This document shows, piece by piece, positions 14,672 to 22,473 of a stretch of DNA of 64,000 nucleotides. Location: positions 17,828-81,827 of the IMG/VR virus record IMGVR_UViG_3300030106_006270; one strand, 5' to 3'. How positions within the stretch are numbered: position 1 is the stretch's first letter; each line of letters starts with the position of its first letter. The stretch is from a virus. The notes beneath the pieces are model-generated. The model had not been told where the DNA came from. It did not search any database and was given only the letters and a program-made list of their open reading frames with translations. Position numbers and translations under genes: made by a program.

Positions 14672-16110
14672 TTTCTGCAACTCCAATATCTAGCCTTATG
14701 TCTTGGTCCTGGATTATCACAGTTGTGTCTAGCTCTAAATGATTTACGAGCTTTAGGATTTGATTTCCTAATTCTCATCGTTCCGCCTTTAGCATCACCG
14801 CCTTGTCCAAAGTTTACTTTCACGACATTACCTTTTGGATTCTTTACATATACTTTGAACTTCTTTGTGTCACCTTGCATTATCTTACCTAACTTTACTT
14901 TCCTACCTTGGTATTCTGCTTCATTGAGTTTTAGGTCTTTTATGTGTTCGAATGTGTAACCATGCCCTTCACCGTTTTGCTCATAATATATCTCAATAAT
15001 TTCTTTGACACAATTCGGAACCATCTTACCACCTTTTTTCTTCATACCTAACTGTTGATATCCTACCCAACAGGTTCCTCTGGCTTCATTTACGGATTCA
15101 AATACAATGGGCAAATAAACAGATCGTTTACCTACTTTTGTTAAGATATGGTCTACACCCTTTATGCGCTTTTTATCGTAATCTGGTCTTTTTTTGTATT
15201 GGGATTTTGTCATAACTACTCCACCTATCCCATACTTTTTTGTCTTATCTTTGGTTACTTTTATTGGCTTACCTTTTCTGTTTTTTCCTATAACAATATA
15301 GTCATTTTTCTTTTCACTCAAAGATTCTTTTACCATATCAAAAGGAAATGATGGTGTCTGTGACATCTTCAAACCTCTTCTCTTACGATAATAAGTTTTT
15401 CCTTTATCTGAATACCATATAACTTTTTTACCTTTATTAGAACCCGATACAAATCTTCCACTAACTCTTAAATCGTTTTTACTTAGTATCACATACCTAC
15501 CATATTTACCGAAATCAAGAGTTCCACTTTTCGGTACATCATTCCATTTCTTTATGGCTTCATTTACGGATTCCATTTTAGCAGATAAAGCAGATATAAT
15601 TTCAGCTTTTTTAGAATTTGATGCGTTCTTATACATCTTATTTACTTTGTTGTAAAGTTTTTCAACATCACTTTTCGCATCTTGTGGATTGTTGCCTCTT
15701 TTGATTAGAAGTTTTAGAACCTTTGCCTTATCTTCATTTATAGATTCTTCTCTGTTCTTCTTAATACTTTTCTTTAAGTCTTTTGGTAAGGCTTTCAAAT
15801 CATCCAAACCTTCTTTCTTAGATTTGTTTCCCCAATTTTTTGCACCAACTTTTCTACACTTTACCAAAGCACCACTGGCATAAGCTGATGGCCAGACATC
15901 GTAACGAGCTTTCACTTTATGATAGCAAGCATCTTTCTTACCTGCAGCTTCATCGAACTGTTCTTCTGTAAGTCTTTTACCAACTAACTCTTCTAACTTT
16001 GAACTCATTACGTTCTCCTTCTTCTTTCTTCCAGCACAATGTGCTTTTTGACTAAATCCTTTTGGGTTATTACAATCGATACTTCGTTTGTACTTCTTAC
16101 TCCAACCCAT
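14665..16110 (-). CDS. Large basic protein with repeated E-S-[VI]-N-E motifs, candidate processed head protein
   Basis: 481 residues, strongly Lys/Arg-rich. The N-terminus GWSKKYKRSIDCNNPKGFSQ and the C-terminus (SFRARHNCDNPGPRHKARYW, then SCRKW) are Cys/His-containing modules that I recall from hypothetical proteins of marine T4-like phages. Between them, separate small basic domains are punctuated by ESINED, ESVNEA, ESLSEK, ESVNEA and KLNEAE. These resemble the L/I/V-x-E sites of prohead protease substrates. A module KARYDVWPSAYASGALVKCR occurs near residue 68. The pattern suggests a polyprotein cut into DNA-binding internal head peptides. No enzyme motif is seen. Confidence 0.65.
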   Translation of the reverse strand: MGWSKKYKRSIDCNNPKGFSQKAHCAGRKKKENVMSSKLEELVGKRLTEEQFDEAAGKKDACYHKVKARYDVWPSAYASGALVKCRKVGAKNWGNKSKKEGLDDLKALPKDLKKSIKKNREESINEDKAKVLKLLIKRGNNPQDAKSDVEKLYNKVNKMYKNASNSKKAEIISALSAKMESVNEAIKKWNDVPKSGTLDFGKYGRYVILSKNDLRVSGRFVSGSNKGKKVIWYSDKGKTYYRKRRGLKMSQTPSFPFDMVKESLSEKKNDYIVIGKNRKGKPIKVTKDKTKKYGIGGVVMTKSQYKKRPDYDKKRIKGVDHILTKVGKRSVYLPIVFESVNEARGTCWVGYQQLGMKKKGGKMVPNCVKEIIEIYYEQNGEGHGYTFEHIKDLKLNEAEYQGRKVKLGKIMQGDTKKFKVYVKNPKGNVVKVNFGQGGDAKGGTMRIRKSNPKARKSFRARHNCDNPGPRHKARYWSCRKW

Positions 16111-16691
16111 TACTTTTTAGGTTTAGTAGAAACTCTTATTGGGGCTTTACCTTGTCCTGCAGATTGTTTACCCCCTCTACCAGCTTTATTCTGTGCTGCT
16201 CTCTTTCTACGAGTAGCACTTGCCTTCTGTTTCTTTGTCATACGAGCAGCTTTACTTGCTGGTACACATTTTGCATATCCTCTCTTCTTACCGCTCGTAC
16301 CACACGGTGGATGTCCACCACCTTTCTTTTTCTTTCCAATATTAACCCATCTATCTTTGAACCACTTTCTTAAATTTTCATTTGCAAAATCACCACAATT
16401 CTCACATATGTTATCCATAATTTTGCCAGCTTGTTCCAAAGTCATTGTAGTATCGACTCCTTCTTTCTTTACACAATTCCTATATCTCTTACCGAACATA
16501 ATCTTTGTCTTACGAGTAGGATGTGTCATATATCCTTTTTGACAAGCTTCGTCTAAATCAAATTTTTTCTTAGATTTCAACAACTCCTTTTTCTTCTTCA
16601 TAAGATTAGGACCTGCTGGCTCTTCACCTAGCTTACCATCTATACCATACCCACAGGTTCCCTCTTTTAATATTTCGTATAATACTTTCAT
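16110..16691 (-). CDS. Basic Cys-containing protein, candidate head-associated protein
   Basis: 193 residues. It starts MKVLYEILKEGTCGYGIDGK, where ILKE may be a processing site. The central NLRKWFKDRWVNIGKKKKGG and HPPCGTSGKKRGYAKCVPAS are, from memory, typical of a protein family common in marine myoviruses. The C-terminal 50 residues are nearly all Lys, Arg, Ala and Gly. It abuts the start of the 481-residue gene. Function unknown, with DNA condensation possible. Confidence 0.62.
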   Translation of the reverse strand: MKVLYEILKEGTCGYGIDGKLGEEPAGPNLMKKKKELLKSKKKFDLDEACQKGYMTHPTRKTKIMFGKRYRNCVKKEGVDTTMTLEQAGKIMDNICENCGDFANENLRKWFKDRWVNIGKKKKGGGHPPCGTSGKKRGYAKCVPASKAARMTKKQKASATRRKRAAQNKAGRGGKQSAGQGKAPIRVSTKPKK

Positions 16692-16694
16692 CTT

Positions 16695-17351
16695 TTATTT
16701 TGCAAGTTGTTTAGCCATATTTTGAAATTTAACTTTGAATTCGATTATATGTTTTTTGAATAAAGAAGCTAATTGTAATGATTCTTTTTTCAATCCATCT
16801 TTACCCAAATCCACAATCATCTGTTTTACATTTTTTTCCAATCTATCAGTATTATCATTTACATTTGATACATATCCTCTGAAATATCTTGGTATTTGTT
16901 CATTTACAGATTCAGGTATATTAGTTTTCATAATCTTCGCTATCTTCTTAGCAGCTTCAGGTGTAAGTTTTAAGAAATTAGTCTTACCTTTACTACTTTT
17001 AATCTGTAATGTTAAATCCTCACCTTTTAATTGATTCATAATTTGTTTTTCTTCGTATGAACCCTCATTTACAGATTCGTTCAAATCCTTTAACATATAC
17101 TTTAATTGTAATTGCATATAACTTGCAACCTCAAGAAAATCTTCTTCATTTTGTACCCGATGATATTTCTGTAGATTTTTTACTTCTCTAGCAAGAATCG
17201 AAATATACTTTTTAGACATATTCCAACCCTTTGGAGATACAGCTTCATCAACTTCTGTTTCTAAGTAAGACTGATACTTCTTCTTTCTACGCAAAAGGTC
17301 TATTTTGTTTATTTCTTGTAATGCTTTTGATTCTTTAATTACTTTCTTCAT
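16695..17351 (-). CDS. Protein with ESVNE sites, candidate processed head protein
   Basis: 218 residues. The N-terminus is MKKVIKESKALQEINKIDLL. Further sites are TEVDEAVS, ESVNEG and ESVNEQ, with the ESVNE parts encoded near 17060-17080 and 16895-16915. The DNA around these (TCATTTAC[AG]GATTC on the plus strand) is almost identical to the repeats in the 481-residue gene, pointing to shared origin or recombination. The segments between sites are helical and charged. Confidence 0.6.
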   Translation of the reverse strand: MKKVIKESKALQEINKIDLLRRKKKYQSYLETEVDEAVSPKGWNMSKKYISILAREVKNLQKYHRVQNEEDFLEVASYMQLQLKYMLKDLNESVNEGSYEEKQIMNQLKGEDLTLQIKSSKGKTNFLKLTPEAAKKIAKIMKTNIPESVNEQIPRYFRGYVSNVNDNTDRLEKNVKQMIVDLGKDGLKKESLQLASLFKKHIIEFKVKFQNMAKQLAK

Positions 17352-17361
17352 AGTATATTCC

Positions 17362-17649
17362 TTAGTATGCCTGATATATATCTTGGTAATTACTGTACTT
17401 TCTTTCCGCTGCAGTCATCAACATCTTATCTAATTTTTGTCTAGCTGCCATCATTTCATTCATTTGTCTAAACATATCGTGTAAAACCATAATAGCTTCA
17501 TACCCCTTTACCAAATTTTTTAAACCCATTTGTTTAGCTAAGACTAATCTGGCTTCATTATGATTATTGTAATCAGTAAGTTTGGCAATTTTATCCACCA
17601 CATTTTGTGGTAACTCTTGTTTTTCTAATAGTAAACTTTTTAACTTCAA
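17362..17649 (-). CDS. Probable head-associated protein with targeting-like N-terminus
   Basis: 95 residues starting MKLKSLLLEKQELPQNVVDK, with LLLE as possible cleavage site. The body is helical and Met-rich (MVLHDMFRQMNEMMAARQ). It lies between the ESVNE protein and the holin-like gene. Confidence 0.6.
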   Translation of the reverse strand: MKLKSLLLEKQELPQNVVDKIAKLTDYNNHNEARLVLAKQMGLKNLVKGYEAIMVLHDMFRQMNEMMAARQKLDKMLMTAAERKYSNYQDIYQAY

Positions 17650-17651
17650 AA

Positions 17652-17954
17652 TCAGTCTCCTTTCTTTTTGGAATGTCTAAACCAAAAATCAATTGTTTTA
17701 CCAAAGGTGGCTATGAACGTACCTAAGATAATATTTAATAAATCTCTATGGTTTGGGTCTAACTCTAATACTGGATGAAACAGTAAATATAGCACCCAAT
17801 ACAACACAACAAACATACCAAGTGTAATAGTAAATTGCATCCAATCTGGCAAACCATCCCCACCTAAATATAAATCAGGACCAGTAGGTAGTTCCTTTGG
17901 TTTACTCTTTACATTTCGTCTTTCGACTCCATCCCACTTTTTACTTTCTGCCAT
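17652..17954 (-). CDS. Holin-like two-segment membrane protein
   Basis: 100 residues. After a hydrophilic N-terminus (MAESKKWDGVERRNVKSK) come two hydrophobic segments, at about 40-60 (FTITLGMFVVLYWVLYLLF) and 70-88 (LLNIILGTFIATFGKTIDFW), then a basic tail FRHSKKKGD. A short TM hairpin ending in a tryptophan plus charged tail is typical of phage holins of the T4-like marine group. The gene is far from the endolysin but in the same orientation. Confidence 0.6.
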   Translation of the reverse strand: MAESKKWDGVERRNVKSKPKELPTGPDLYLGGDGLPDWMQFTITLGMFVVLYWVLYLLFHPVLELDPNHRDLLNIILGTFIATFGKTIDFWFRHSKKKGD

Positions 17955-17962
17955 AATAACAC

Positions 17963-18169
17963 CTATCCTGTTTTAGATAAACCCACCATCATATCTTGAA
18001 TATCACCAAACTGACTCAAACTAGGTGAGTTTGTTCTTGAAGTATACTGACTTCCTCTGTTCGGAGATACTCTTTGTATACCAACCGCGCCTCTTTCTCG
18101 AGCACCAGCAGGCGCAGACCTACTTGGTTTCTTTCTATTACTAACAGCATATCTGTTTAACAAACTCAT
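17963..18169 (-). CDS. Small disordered basic protein
   Basis: 68 residues, low in hydrophobics and rich in Arg, Ser, Gly and Pro (SRSAPAGARERGAVG). GAGGAGAATATG? lies close to the start and a motif B element is about 17 bases upstream, so this gene probably opens a transcript covering the holin-like and head-associated genes. Confidence 0.55.
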   Translation of the reverse strand: MSLLNRYAVSNRKKPSRSAPAGARERGAVGIQRVSPNRGSQYTSRTNSPSLSQFGDIQDMMVGLSKTG

Positions 18170-18184
18170 ATCATATTCTCCTCA

Positions 18185-18197
18185 GATATAAATATAT
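18185..18197 (-). promoter_or_regulatory. Motif B element, copy 3 (variant)
   Basis: The coding strand reads TATATTTATATC, 17 bases before the start at 18169, in the short gap between two genes. Confidence 0.4.
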
Positions 18198-18216
18198 AAT
18201 ATTCAAAAATATCTTT

Positions 18217-18591
18217 CTAATAAGAATCACTTGCTAAAGCATCTTCTATCGCACTTTTTATATCATCAGCAGAACAATCTATTTCACCATCCATATCCGC
18301 CTTCCAAGTATCAACTTTATCTCCATTATGAAATAAAGCAATAGATGGATAATTTCTTACTCTTAATTTTTTACAAACCTTTTTCAAATCAGCAGATTTA
18401 ACTGTTACTATTTGGGCATCCTCAAATCCATTTACTCCTTTTAGTATTGAATCATCTAAATCCCTTTCCTGCCATTCAGAGGTAAATACAACCACATAAA
18501 ATCCATCACCTATCTCACTTTTAAAATTTTTGTCATTTATCTGTGCAGTTGTAATTGTTAATAAAAGTAAAGATAAAAATAATTTTTTCAT
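18217..18591 (-). CDS. Secreted thioredoxin-fold protein lacking the CxxC motif
   Basis: The start is placed at MKKLFLSLLLLTITTAQIND (18591) because AGGAG lies 8 bases upstream and a signal peptide then sits at the N-terminus. 124 residues. The fold is visible in YVVVFTSEWQERDLDD, IVTVKSADLKKVCKKLRV and the cis-Pro loop RNYPSIALFHNGDKVD. The usual W-C-x-x-C is replaced by E-W-Q-E-R, so it cannot be a dithiol oxidoreductase. It may be a structural or redox-inactive periplasmic protein. Confidence 0.7.
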   Translation of the reverse strand: MKKLFLSLLLLTITTAQINDKNFKSEIGDGFYVVVFTSEWQERDLDDSILKGVNGFEDAQIVTVKSADLKKVCKKLRVRNYPSIALFHNGDKVDTWKADMDGEIDCSADDIKSAIEDALASDSY

Positions 18592-18601
18592 AACAAAGCT
18601 C

Positions 18602-19204
18602 CTACTTATCCCTTTTTCTACGTTCAAGGTCTTTAATATCTTTCTGTAATTCTTTTATGGTTTCTTCTAATTCATCCACCATATCTAAAACATCATCCAT
18701 ATCCTTTTGAAGACCACCAACTTGAGTTTTATATTGTTCAAAAGATCTTGGCCAATTATGCCCCTCAGGTTTAGATGGATACTCTGCTTCGTACAAACTC
18801 TCTAAACTTGGAAGTTGTTTTGCTTCCTCAATTTCTCCTTGTAATGTATACCACATACCAATTAAAGAAGCAAGACCAGTTCCTGCGGCTACCATAGTCT
18901 GTACTGATAAAGTAAATTTGGTATCTAATACTTTATCTTCACTCAATTCAATTGGCTCTTTTTTCTTAGATTTATTTTTCTCAACCTTCTCCTTAATTTC
19001 GTCTTGTTTTTCCTCATGTCCATTTCCGTGTTCTAATATAACATCAGTTATATCTTCAAGACTACAAAAGCCTTTGTCTACAAGTATTTCGCCAATAGTT
19101 CTCTTGTCACCTTTTACCTGAGCCTGTAAGACTTGATTGAGTTGTCTTCTAGTGATGATATCTTCATCACAAAGTAATCTTCCTATTTTGACATCACCGT
19201 TCAT
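18602..19204 (-). CDS. MshEN/GspE-N-domain-like protein with membrane segment and coiled coil
   Basis: 200 residues. Residues about 5-55 (KIGRLLCDEDIITRRQLNQV, then TIGEILVDKGFCSLEDITDV) follow the pattern of the N-terminal domain of type II secretion/type IV pilus ATPases (MshEN), which in some members binds cyclic di-GMP. The ATPase domain is absent. A Lys/Glu linker, a hydrophobic segment at about 102-122 and an acidic coiled coil ending ERRKRDK follow. In the same phage as four prepilin-like proteins, it might act on a host pilus machine. That is an inference. Confidence 0.6.
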   Translation of the reverse strand: MNGDVKIGRLLCDEDIITRRQLNQVLQAQVKGDKRTIGEILVDKGFCSLEDITDVILEHGNGHEEKQDEIKEKVEKNKSKKKEPIELSEDKVLDTKFTLSVQTMVAAGTGLASLIGMWYTLQGEIEEAKQLPSLESLYEAEYPSKPEGHNWPRSFEQYKTQVGGLQKDMDDVLDMVDELEETIKELQKDIKDLERRKRDK

Positions 19205-19210
19205 CTTTTA

Positions 19211-20500
19211 TTACCACCCTACAAATTGATAATTCAAACCTACTTTGAAATCATAAGCTGGTCTTTCCCAATAGTTCAGATACTTACCTTCAGCAAACAC
19301 ACCTAAATTATCTTGTATCTTTACACCAAAAATTGCACCTACATCATAATCGTTCCAACTATGCCACATCGGGTCTTTAAATTCAAACTCATGTGGTTTG
19401 CCACCATCATCTTTATGCATCTGATAATGTGAGGCGTTGTGATATGCATGTGAGTCATGACCATAGTGATATGGTAGCCAGTTACCCCAAGAATGTAACC
19501 ACCAATTTTCTGAATGATGGTAGTAGTCTAATCCTAAAACAATACTTGTTTCTTTCATAAATCCTAAATCTCTTTTGACATCCTCTATATAATCTTCTAA
19601 CATACCTGGAAAGTGATACAAGAAATACTCTCTATCTGTATATGCAAAAATCCTTCCATTCTCATCTCTCCATAACCAATCGACACCAACGAATCTTCCG
19701 TCATCATTCCAAAAAGGCCCTCCACCTTCAATCTCTCTAAGTTCACCAGTTTCAGGATCTATCTCATACAGCTGAATATCCTGATCACCATTTAGATGAT
19801 AATCTTCTGTGAACCAGGCATTATCGTCAATACCAAAAGCCCTTTCGGCAAACTTCCACCATTGTCCTCTATACCAAGTGGTATCTAGTATCATAGCATC
19901 AAAACCATAAACAGGATGTTGTCTATGTTTTGCACCAACGCTCACAGTTAGTTTGTTATCTAAAAATTCAGGTGACCATTTGATTCTTAAATCACCTTCA
20001 CCATATTGAATTTCCTCTAATCCAAGTTCAGTCCAACCTATTTTGACCATCCACCAATTAGCTGTGTACCTTAGCCAATATTCTTGATTGAGATAATCGT
20101 CACCCCATTGACGACCTTCTGAAAATTTAATCAAATATTCCCAACCTTCAACAGGTCCAAAAGTCGCGCTTTCGTTAGCATTTTGTTCTGAACCATCATA
20201 CCAAGTTCCACCTTTACCAGCATTTTTAACACCTCTTTTTGGTTCATATTTAAATCTTCCAATCTTTCTTAAACCAAAAGATTTTTGAAAATCAGGCTTC
20301 AGTTCTCTTTTATCTCTATCAACTACTAATTGTCCTGTGCTCAATCCACCAACAATACTGAATCTATCATCTTGATATCGTGGTGCGTTAAGACTGAAGC
20401 TAGCATAAGCAGTTGAATATTTAAAAAATTTCCAAAGTTCAGTTTCACCAAACAAAGATGAGACCGATAGTAGGCCTATTACAATAAGCTTCTTTAACAT
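19211..20500 (-). CDS. Secreted beta-barrel-like (porin-like) protein
   Basis: 429 residues with a signal peptide (MLKKLIVIGLLSVSSLFG before ETE). The rest is Trp/Tyr-rich with many amphipathic strands (WLRYTANWWMVKIGWTELG, LTVSVGAKHRQ, TSIVLGLDYYHHSENWWLHS) and ends VGLNYQFVGW. The final strand with a terminal aromatic fits the C-terminal signal of outer-membrane barrels. A His-rich stretch (HYGHDSHAYHNASHYQMH) at about 350 could bind metal. TAGGAGAAAAACAG precedes the ATG. It may replace or mask host porins or receptors. Confidence 0.65.
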   Translation of the reverse strand: MLKKLIVIGLLSVSSLFGETELWKFFKYSTAYASFSLNAPRYQDDRFSIVGGLSTGQLVVDRDKRELKPDFQKSFGLRKIGRFKYEPKRGVKNAGKGGTWYDGSEQNANESATFGPVEGWEYLIKFSEGRQWGDDYLNQEYWLRYTANWWMVKIGWTELGLEEIQYGEGDLRIKWSPEFLDNKLTVSVGAKHRQHPVYGFDAMILDTTWYRGQWWKFAERAFGIDDNAWFTEDYHLNGDQDIQLYEIDPETGELREIEGGGPFWNDDGRFVGVDWLWRDENGRIFAYTDREYFLYHFPGMLEDYIEDVKRDLGFMKETSIVLGLDYYHHSENWWLHSWGNWLPYHYGHDSHAYHNASHYQMHKDDGGKPHEFEFKDPMWHSWNDYDVGAIFGVKIQDNLGVFAEGKYLNYWERPAYDFKVGLNYQFVGW

Positions 20501-20519
20501 CTGTTTTTCTCCTAATTAA

Positions 20520-20564
20520 TTATTTACAACAACAATCGCAATTACAATTTTCACATGTACACAT
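20520..20564 (-). CDS. 14-residue cysteine-rich microprotein
   Basis: Between the porin-like gene and the gene ending at 20574 there is a minimal frame, MCTCENCNCDCCCK, with seven Cys in 14 residues. AGGAG lies 6 bases before the ATG, at the normal spacing. The Cys spacing (C-x-C, C-x-C, CCC) is metallothionein-like. It would be cotranscribed with both neighbours. The size is far below the usual annotation cut-off, so translation is unproven. Confidence 0.5.
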   Translation of the reverse strand: MCTCENCNCDCCCK

Positions 20565-20573
20565 TTTTTTCTC

Positions 20574-20864
20574 CTACCAAACCATCCAAGCAGCAGCCCC
20601 AACTTCTACTATAATGTCAGCAGCTGTGTTGTATGCCCATTTCTTTTTACTACCATAGACTCTCCAATCCTCTATGATATATTCAAATATTTCCCACGCA
20701 ATTCCAATTATAAGCACCCATAAAACTGCCCATAAATCAGAAGAACCCAACCATTGGGCTATCTTCGCAATAGCTAAACCGGCTGCTATGTGATAAGATG
20801 TCCAATGGTCAAGTTGTCCAGTTGAAAGTTGCCAATTTACAAATTTTGAAATTGGACTATTCAT
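20574..20864 (-). CDS. Small membrane protein
   Basis: 96 residues with hydrophobic segments at about 26-45 and 45-65 (LWAVLWVLIIGIAWEIFEYI) and a C-terminal one (ADIIVEVGAAAWMVW). The H-x-x-x-G and W-E-x-x-E-Y residues inside segments resemble VanZ-like or DUF2279-like small membrane proteins, with low certainty. Confidence 0.6.
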   Translation of the reverse strand: MNSPISKFVNWQLSTGQLDHWTSYHIAAGLAIAKIAQWLGSSDLWAVLWVLIIGIAWEIFEYIIEDWRVYGSKKKWAYNTAADIIVEVGAAAWMVW

Positions 20865-21059
20865 TTACTTACTACCAAAGATTTTTGAGAAGAAACCTTT
20901 TTTCTTCTTATTACTTTTTTTCATTTTCTTCTTTTTGATTTTTTTCTTCTTTTTGATTTCTTCCATACCTGCCATATTGCTCATATCCATAGCATTAATA
21001 GTCGGTGCTGCACCAAAAAGAATTACAGCAGAAAGAAGTAATTTAAGTATGTTTTTCAT
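20865..21059 (-). CDS. Secreted Lys-rich small protein
   Basis: The start is moved to MKNILKLLLSAVILFGAAPT (21059), preceded by GGAGGAATACAG. 64 residues: signal peptide, then a short Met-rich part (MDMSNMAGMEE), then about 35 residues nearly all Lys. It is likely a periplasmic cationic peptide that could bind lipopolysaccharide or nucleic acid. Confidence 0.6.
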   Translation of the reverse strand: MKNILKLLLSAVILFGAAPTINAMDMSNMAGMEEIKKKKKIKKKKMKKSNKKKKGFFSKIFGSK

Positions 21060-21085
21060 TCTGTATTCCTCCAGAGTTTTATTCA

Positions 21086-21096
21086 ATAATAAATAT
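21086..21096 (-). promoter_or_regulatory. Motif B element, copy 4
   Basis: ATATTTATTAT on the coding strand, 26 bases upstream of the start at 21059. Confidence 0.45.
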
Positions 21097-21110
21097 AAGA
21101 TACCAAAATT

Positions 21111-21359
21111 TTAATTATATTCAGGAGTCATTATAAAGTCTTCAGGACAAATCATAAACTTTAATATCCACTTTTTATCATCGCCCTCATCCCACTCCTC
21201 ATAGCCTGATAGGATGCAGGTATCAGTTTGCATTCTTTTAACAACTTTGTCCATTTGCTCTTCGGTGTTACAGATGACATTTATCTCATCACCATTAGTT
21301 TTAACCATAACTAAGTTGTCAGCACTATTGTAAACAGCATCAGATTTTAGTTTACCCAT
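21111..21359 (-). CDS. Small protein, unknown function
   Basis: The start is set at MGKLKSDAVYNSADNLVMVK (21359), behind GGAGAGCGAG and overlapping the end of the upstream gene. 82 residues of mixed alpha/beta (INVICNTEEQMDKVVKRM, KKWILKFMICPEDFIM). No family is recognised. Confidence 0.6.
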   Translation of the reverse strand: MGKLKSDAVYNSADNLVMVKTNGDEINVICNTEEQMDKVVKRMQTDTCILSGYEEWDEGDDKKWILKFMICPEDFIMTPEYN

Positions 21360-21576
21360 CTCGCTCTCCATATAAATCCCAAGTCTTAGGTGGTGGCTTA
21401 GGTGCTTCTTTACCATCATCAATAACGATTTCACCAACCGATGCATCTACTTCAAATTTAGAAACCCCCTCATTTAAAAATATTTGGTTTAGACATTCTG
21501 TAAGCGATTCGTATATATCATTATTTATTTGCCACCTATCACCTGGCGGAACTCTTTTAGCATATGTGACTTTCAT
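21352..21576 (-). CDS. Small protein, unknown function
   Basis: 74 residues, MKVTYAKRVPPGDRWQINND at the start, with a Pro-rich end (EAPKPPPKTWDLYG). It directly follows the PhoH gene (1-base gap). Function unknown. Confidence 0.6.
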   Translation of the reverse strand: MKVTYAKRVPPGDRWQINNDIYESLTECLNQIFLNEGVSKFEVDASVGEIVIDDGKEAPKPPPKTWDLYGERDG

Positions 21577-21577
21577 G

Positions 21578-22417
21578 TTAGTTCCTTATTTTATAAAAGT
21601 AATTATTACTTATAGTTGATTCATCATATGTTTGCTTTTCTATCCACATAGATAAAGTTTCTTCAGCAGACTCTGCTCCTAACTCATATCCATCTTGATA
21701 TCGTACAAGTAATTGAGCAACGATAGGATGTCTCACAACATCACTTAAATCAAATTGACTAAACCCAACCCTACGAATACCTGTAAACCTTTTTATAGCG
21801 TCTTCTAATCCATTTGACTTTCTTATATCAGATTGCATCAAGTCTCCACAAACTATGTATTTACTACCACTACCTATACGAGTTATAAAAGTCTTTATCT
21901 GAGCAGGTGTGGCATTCTGAGCCTCATCTAATATAACTATACTATCTGTTAAAGTTAATCCTCTCATATAAGCTAATGGAATAACCTGAATAGCACCAGC
22001 TTTCTTTAACACTTCTAATCTTTGTTTACCAATTATCTGTTCCATATTGTAATATAAAGACATCATATACGGCATTGTTTTTTCGTCAATGTCGCCTGGC
22101 AAATATCCCATCTTTTCACCATCCACTTCTACTAATGGTTTTGTGATTACCATCTTATCGTATTTACCTTTGGCTAGGTTTTTAAGAGCATAGTGCGTAG
22201 CTAAAAATGTCTTACCACATCCAGCAGGTCCTACAGAAAAGGTTACATCATTTCTACTAATGATATTGTAAAATGTTTTCTGATTTGGTGTTCTGAACTC
22301 TAAGGATTTCCAATCTATTCTTTTGATTTGTGATAAGGCTTGTCTTTTGTTCTCACAGGTTTGGTCGGACTTAATTCGGGTAACTGTTTTTACTTTATTT
22401 CTATCAGACATGATCAT
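21578..22417 (-). CDS. phoH: PhoH-like ATPase
   Basis: 279 residues. Walker A is GPAGCGKTFLA, Walker B is IVILDEAQNATP, and the family motifs KMVITKPLVEVDGEKMGYLP, LAYMRGLTLTDS, GSKYIVCGDLMQSD and VVRHPIVAQLL are all present. PhoH-like proteins are RNA-linked P-loop ATPases with an RNase/helicase relation, and one of the commonest genes in marine phages. Their role in infection is unsettled. The start may be the first ATG (22417) or MSDRNKVK two codons later. GGAGA lies just upstream, and a motif B element is 36 bases upstream. Confidence 0.93.
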   Translation of the reverse strand: MIMSDRNKVKTVTRIKSDQTCENKRQALSQIKRIDWKSLEFRTPNQKTFYNIISRNDVTFSVGPAGCGKTFLATHYALKNLAKGKYDKMVITKPLVEVDGEKMGYLPGDIDEKTMPYMMSLYYNMEQIIGKQRLEVLKKAGAIQVIPLAYMRGLTLTDSIVILDEAQNATPAQIKTFITRIGSGSKYIVCGDLMQSDIRKSNGLEDAIKRFTGIRRVGFSQFDLSDVVRHPIVAQLLVRYQDGYELGAESAEETLSMWIEKQTYDESTISNNYFYKIRN

Positions 22418-22452
22418 CTTCTCCTTTATTTTTAGAAGGTTGTTCCTTTCTG

Positions 22453-22463
22453 ATAATAAATAT
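22453..22463 (-). promoter_or_regulatory. Motif B element, copy 5
   Basis: ATATTTATTAT on the coding strand between the gene ending at 22474 and phoH. Confidence 0.45.
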
Positions 22464-22473
22464 AATATATAAA

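Noticed and set aside
16039-16542. 167-codon open frame on the plus strand
   Set aside because: It lies opposite the basic gene at 16110-16691 and its composition (Phe, Leu, Pro, Cys rich, no ribosome binding site) is the mirror of Lys/Arg-rich coding. Minus-strand genes are continuous here.
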